The notes under the pieces: generated by a model | The model's database searches: none | What the model saw: only the letters and a program-made list of their open reading frames with translations | Told to the model about the DNA's origin: nothing | Assembly (NCBI GenBank): GCA_000433635.1 | Contig: HF997977.1 | Location: forward strand, 1-32,258 | DNA: 32,258 bases | Direction of reading: 5' to 3' | DNA from: Ruminococcus sp. CAG:254 | Lineage (GTDB): Bacteria; Bacillota; Clostridia; Oscillospirales; Ruminococcaceae | Translations under genes and position numbers: made by a program | Shown: piece by piece, positions 30,837 to 32,258 of the stretch | How positions within the stretch are numbered: the first letter of the stretch is position 1 | Layout: each line of letters begins with the position of its first letter

Positions 30837-31589
30837 ATGGTAAAACAGACCGCCGGCAGAGATGCCCTTGGAACATTTGCACCGCAGTTTGCGGCATTGA
30901 ACGATGATGTATTGTTTGGAGAAGTTTGGTCGAGAGAAGCACAACTTCCGCTGAAGTTGCGTTCGATTGTGACGATTACTTCCTTGATTAGTAAGGGCAT
31001 TGTAGACAGTTCTTTGCAATATCATCTGGCAACCGCAAAGAAAAACGGTGTCAGCAAGTCTGAAATGGTGGAAATTCTGACACAGGTTGCATTTTATGCA
31101 GGCTGGCCGAATGCATGGGCTGCGTTCCGGATGGCAAAGGAAGTTTATGCAGACGATGCGACCGAAGAACACGGCGGATTTTTCGGACAGGGTGAACCAA
31201 ATACCGCATTTGCAAAGTATTTCATCGGACAATCCTATCTGAAACCGCTGACCAATCCAAAGGAAACCGTTTTCATTGCAAATGTAACTTTTGAGCCGGG
31301 CTGCCGGAACAACTGGCACATTCACCACGCAAAGAGCGGTGGCGGGCAGATTCTGCTTTGTGTCGATGGGGAAGGCTGGTATCAGGAAGATGGAAAGTCA
31401 GCACAGAGCCTGCACCCGGGAGATGTTGTTGTGATTCCGCCGGAAGTTAAGCATTGGCATGGTGCAAAGGCAAACAGTTGGTTCAGCCACCTTGCAATTG
31501 AATGCCCGGGCGAAGAAACCAGCAATGAATGGTTAGAAGCTGTAACCGATGAACAGTATGCTGCTTTGAAGGAGGACGAAACAAAATGA
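30837..31589 (+). CDS. Carboxymuconolactone decarboxylase-like / cupin fusion
   Basis: The 250-residue protein joins two domains. Residues 1-100 follow the carboxymuconolactone decarboxylase/AhpD pattern (REAQLPLKLRSIVTITSLISKG, then EMVEILTQVAFYAGWPNAW). They lack the CxxC of AhpD peroxidases, so a decarboxylase- or dehydratase-like role fits better than peroxidase. Residues 135-230 are a cupin with HIHHAKSGGGQILLCVDGEG and PGDVVVIPPEVKHWHG, supplying the metal-binding histidines. AGGAGG precedes ATG 30837. Such fusions often accompany flavodoxins and alcohol dehydrogenases in MerR-controlled operons, as here. Confidence 0.85.
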   Translation: MVKQTAGRDALGTFAPQFAALNDDVLFGEVWSREAQLPLKLRSIVTITSLISKGIVDSSLQYHLATAKKNGVSKSEMVEILTQVAFYAGWPNAWAAFRMAKEVYADDATEEHGGFFGQGEPNTAFAKYFIGQSYLKPLTNPKETVFIANVTFEPGCRNNWHIHHAKSGGGQILLCVDGEGWYQEDGKSAQSLHPGDVVVIPPEVKHWHGAKANSWFSHLAIECPGEETSNEWLEAVTDEQYAALKEDETK

Positions 31590-31636
31590 AATTTGTAACA
31601 TTGAACTATTCATGCATCATTCATTTTGAAAAGTAA
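31586..31636 (+). CDS. Possible 16-aa peptide between operon genes
   Basis: ATG 31586 overlaps the stop codon of the cupin gene and lies 10 bp behind GAAGGAGG. It encodes MKFVTLNYSCIIHFEK. The strong ribosome site argues that something was or is translated here. It could be the stub of a deleted gene. Confidence 0.3.
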   Translation: MKFVTLNYSCIIHFEK

Positions 31637-31670
31637 AAAATTGTTATTTTTATGATAGGAGGAATTTCTC

Positions 31671-32147
31671 ATGAAAACATTGGTTGCTTATTTTTCCGCA
31701 AGTGGCATTACTGCAAATGTTGCAAAGTTGCTGGCAGAGGCAGCAGGGGCAGACTTGTTTGAAATCCAGCCGGCTGTTCCGTATACCAACGCTGACCTGA
31801 ACTGGATGGACAAGAAGAGCCGCAGCACGGTTGAAATGCAGGATAAAAGCTCTCGTCCAGCAATTGCAGCTCCGTGCAGCAATCTGGCAGACTATGACAC
31901 GATTTTTGTAGGCTTCCCGATTTGGTGGTATGTTGCACCGACCATCATCAATACGTTTTTGGAAAGCGGCGATTTCTCTGGAAAGAAGATTGTTCTGTTT
32001 GCAACTTCCGGCGGCAGTGGATTTGGTAAAACTGTGGAGAACTTGAAAGATAGTGCACCGGGTGCAACGATTGTAGAAGGCAAGCTGCTGAACGGCACAC
32101 AGAGTGTTGCAGGGCTGAAAAGCTGGGTAGACAGCATTTTGAAGTAA
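31671..32147 (+). CDS. Flavodoxin (second)
   Basis: The 158-residue flavodoxin has YFSASGITANVAKLLAEA as FMN loop, FVGFPIWWYVAPTIINTFLE with the flavin-stacking aromatic residues, and FATSGGSGFGKT as third loop. Members near iron-dependent alcohol dehydrogenases are often induced by aldehydes. ATG 31671 follows AGGAGG at 8 bp. It is more acidic and shorter than the first flavodoxin, so the two are not recent copies. Confidence 0.9.
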   Translation: MKTLVAYFSASGITANVAKLLAEAAGADLFEIQPAVPYTNADLNWMDKKSRSTVEMQDKSSRPAIAAPCSNLADYDTIFVGFPIWWYVAPTIINTFLESGDFSGKKIVLFATSGGSGFGKTVENLKDSAPGATIVEGKLLNGTQSVAGLKSWVDSILK

Positions 32148-32178
32148 GTAGATACAAATAAAAGAGGAGGAATCTCTC

Positions 32179-32258
32179 ATGTTAGGAAATTTTGAATATT
32201 ACAATCCGACCAAATTGTATTTCGGGGAGCAGGCACTTGATGGCTTGCGGAAAGAACT
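32179..32258 (+). CDS. Iron-containing alcohol dehydrogenase, 5' end only
   Basis: The first 26 codons are present and the gene runs off the right edge. MLGNFEYYNPTKLYFGEQAL is the typical N-terminus of iron-dependent (butanol/YqhD-type) alcohol dehydrogenases, which reduce aldehydes with NAD(P)H. AGAGGAGG precedes ATG 32179. It is probably the next gene of the MerR-controlled operon. Confidence 0.75.
   Translation, partial: MLGNFEYYNPTKLYFGEQALDGLRKE

Overview
The window looks like chromosomal DNA of a gut Clostridia species, most likely Ruminococcus-like (Oscillospiraceae). The reasons are strong Shine-Dalgarno sites, TTGACA/TATAAT promoters, a secreted protein with a type I dockerin, a glgA gene, and the phoH-ybeY-era-recO core cluster. 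This placement is inference; no rRNA or tRNA is present to confirm it.

Bases 1-11,400 are an AT-rich accessory region. It opens with the 3' part of a probable polymorphic toxin gene (2-1612). A string of small candidate immunity genes follows, one of them with a clear colicin-DNase (Im7/Im9-type) immunity domain. Related 25-40 bp repeats sit behind three of these genes. Next come a macrodomain ADP-ribose hydrolase, a 73-aa orphan, and a secreted beta-repeat protein with a C-terminal dockerin. The minus strand then carries a NADAR/YbiA-type protein, an unknown protein translationally coupled to a GNAT acetyltransferase, two SUKH-superfamily immunity-type proteins, and an ATC-hydrolase-like protein.

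Bases 11,400-15,070 are an intermediate zone. A GIY-YIG/DUF4357 gene lies between two diverged 57-bp direct repeats. A small membrane protein and a metallo-beta-lactamase-fold hydrolase follow. After them is about 1.2 kb without a credible gene. It holds large hairpins, 10-bp direct repeats and duplicated modules whose pairing arms change sequence together while the loop and tail stay the same. This is the most unusual structure in the window. It ends at the promoter of an orphan GyrB/ParE-type topoisomerase subunit (15,071-17,050).

Bases 17,050-28,500 are mostly core genes. An acyl-CoA synthetase gene has a perfect promoter and a strong terminator. It converges on a minus-strand cluster transcribed as phoH, ybeY, era, recO, mutS2, a sugar O-acetyltransferase gene and an unknown gene. 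Divergent from phoH is glgA, with a structured leader and a short upstream ORF that overlaps its start codon.

Bases 28,580-32,258 are a redox operon behind a promoter with a 19-bp spacer and dyad, the classic MerR arrangement. It contains the MerR-family regulator, two iron-sulfur-flavoprotein-like reductases, two flavodoxins, a carboxymuconolactone-decarboxylase/cupin fusion, and the first 26 codons of an iron-containing alcohol dehydrogenase. The layout suggests an inducible response to electrophiles, aldehydes or redox stress.
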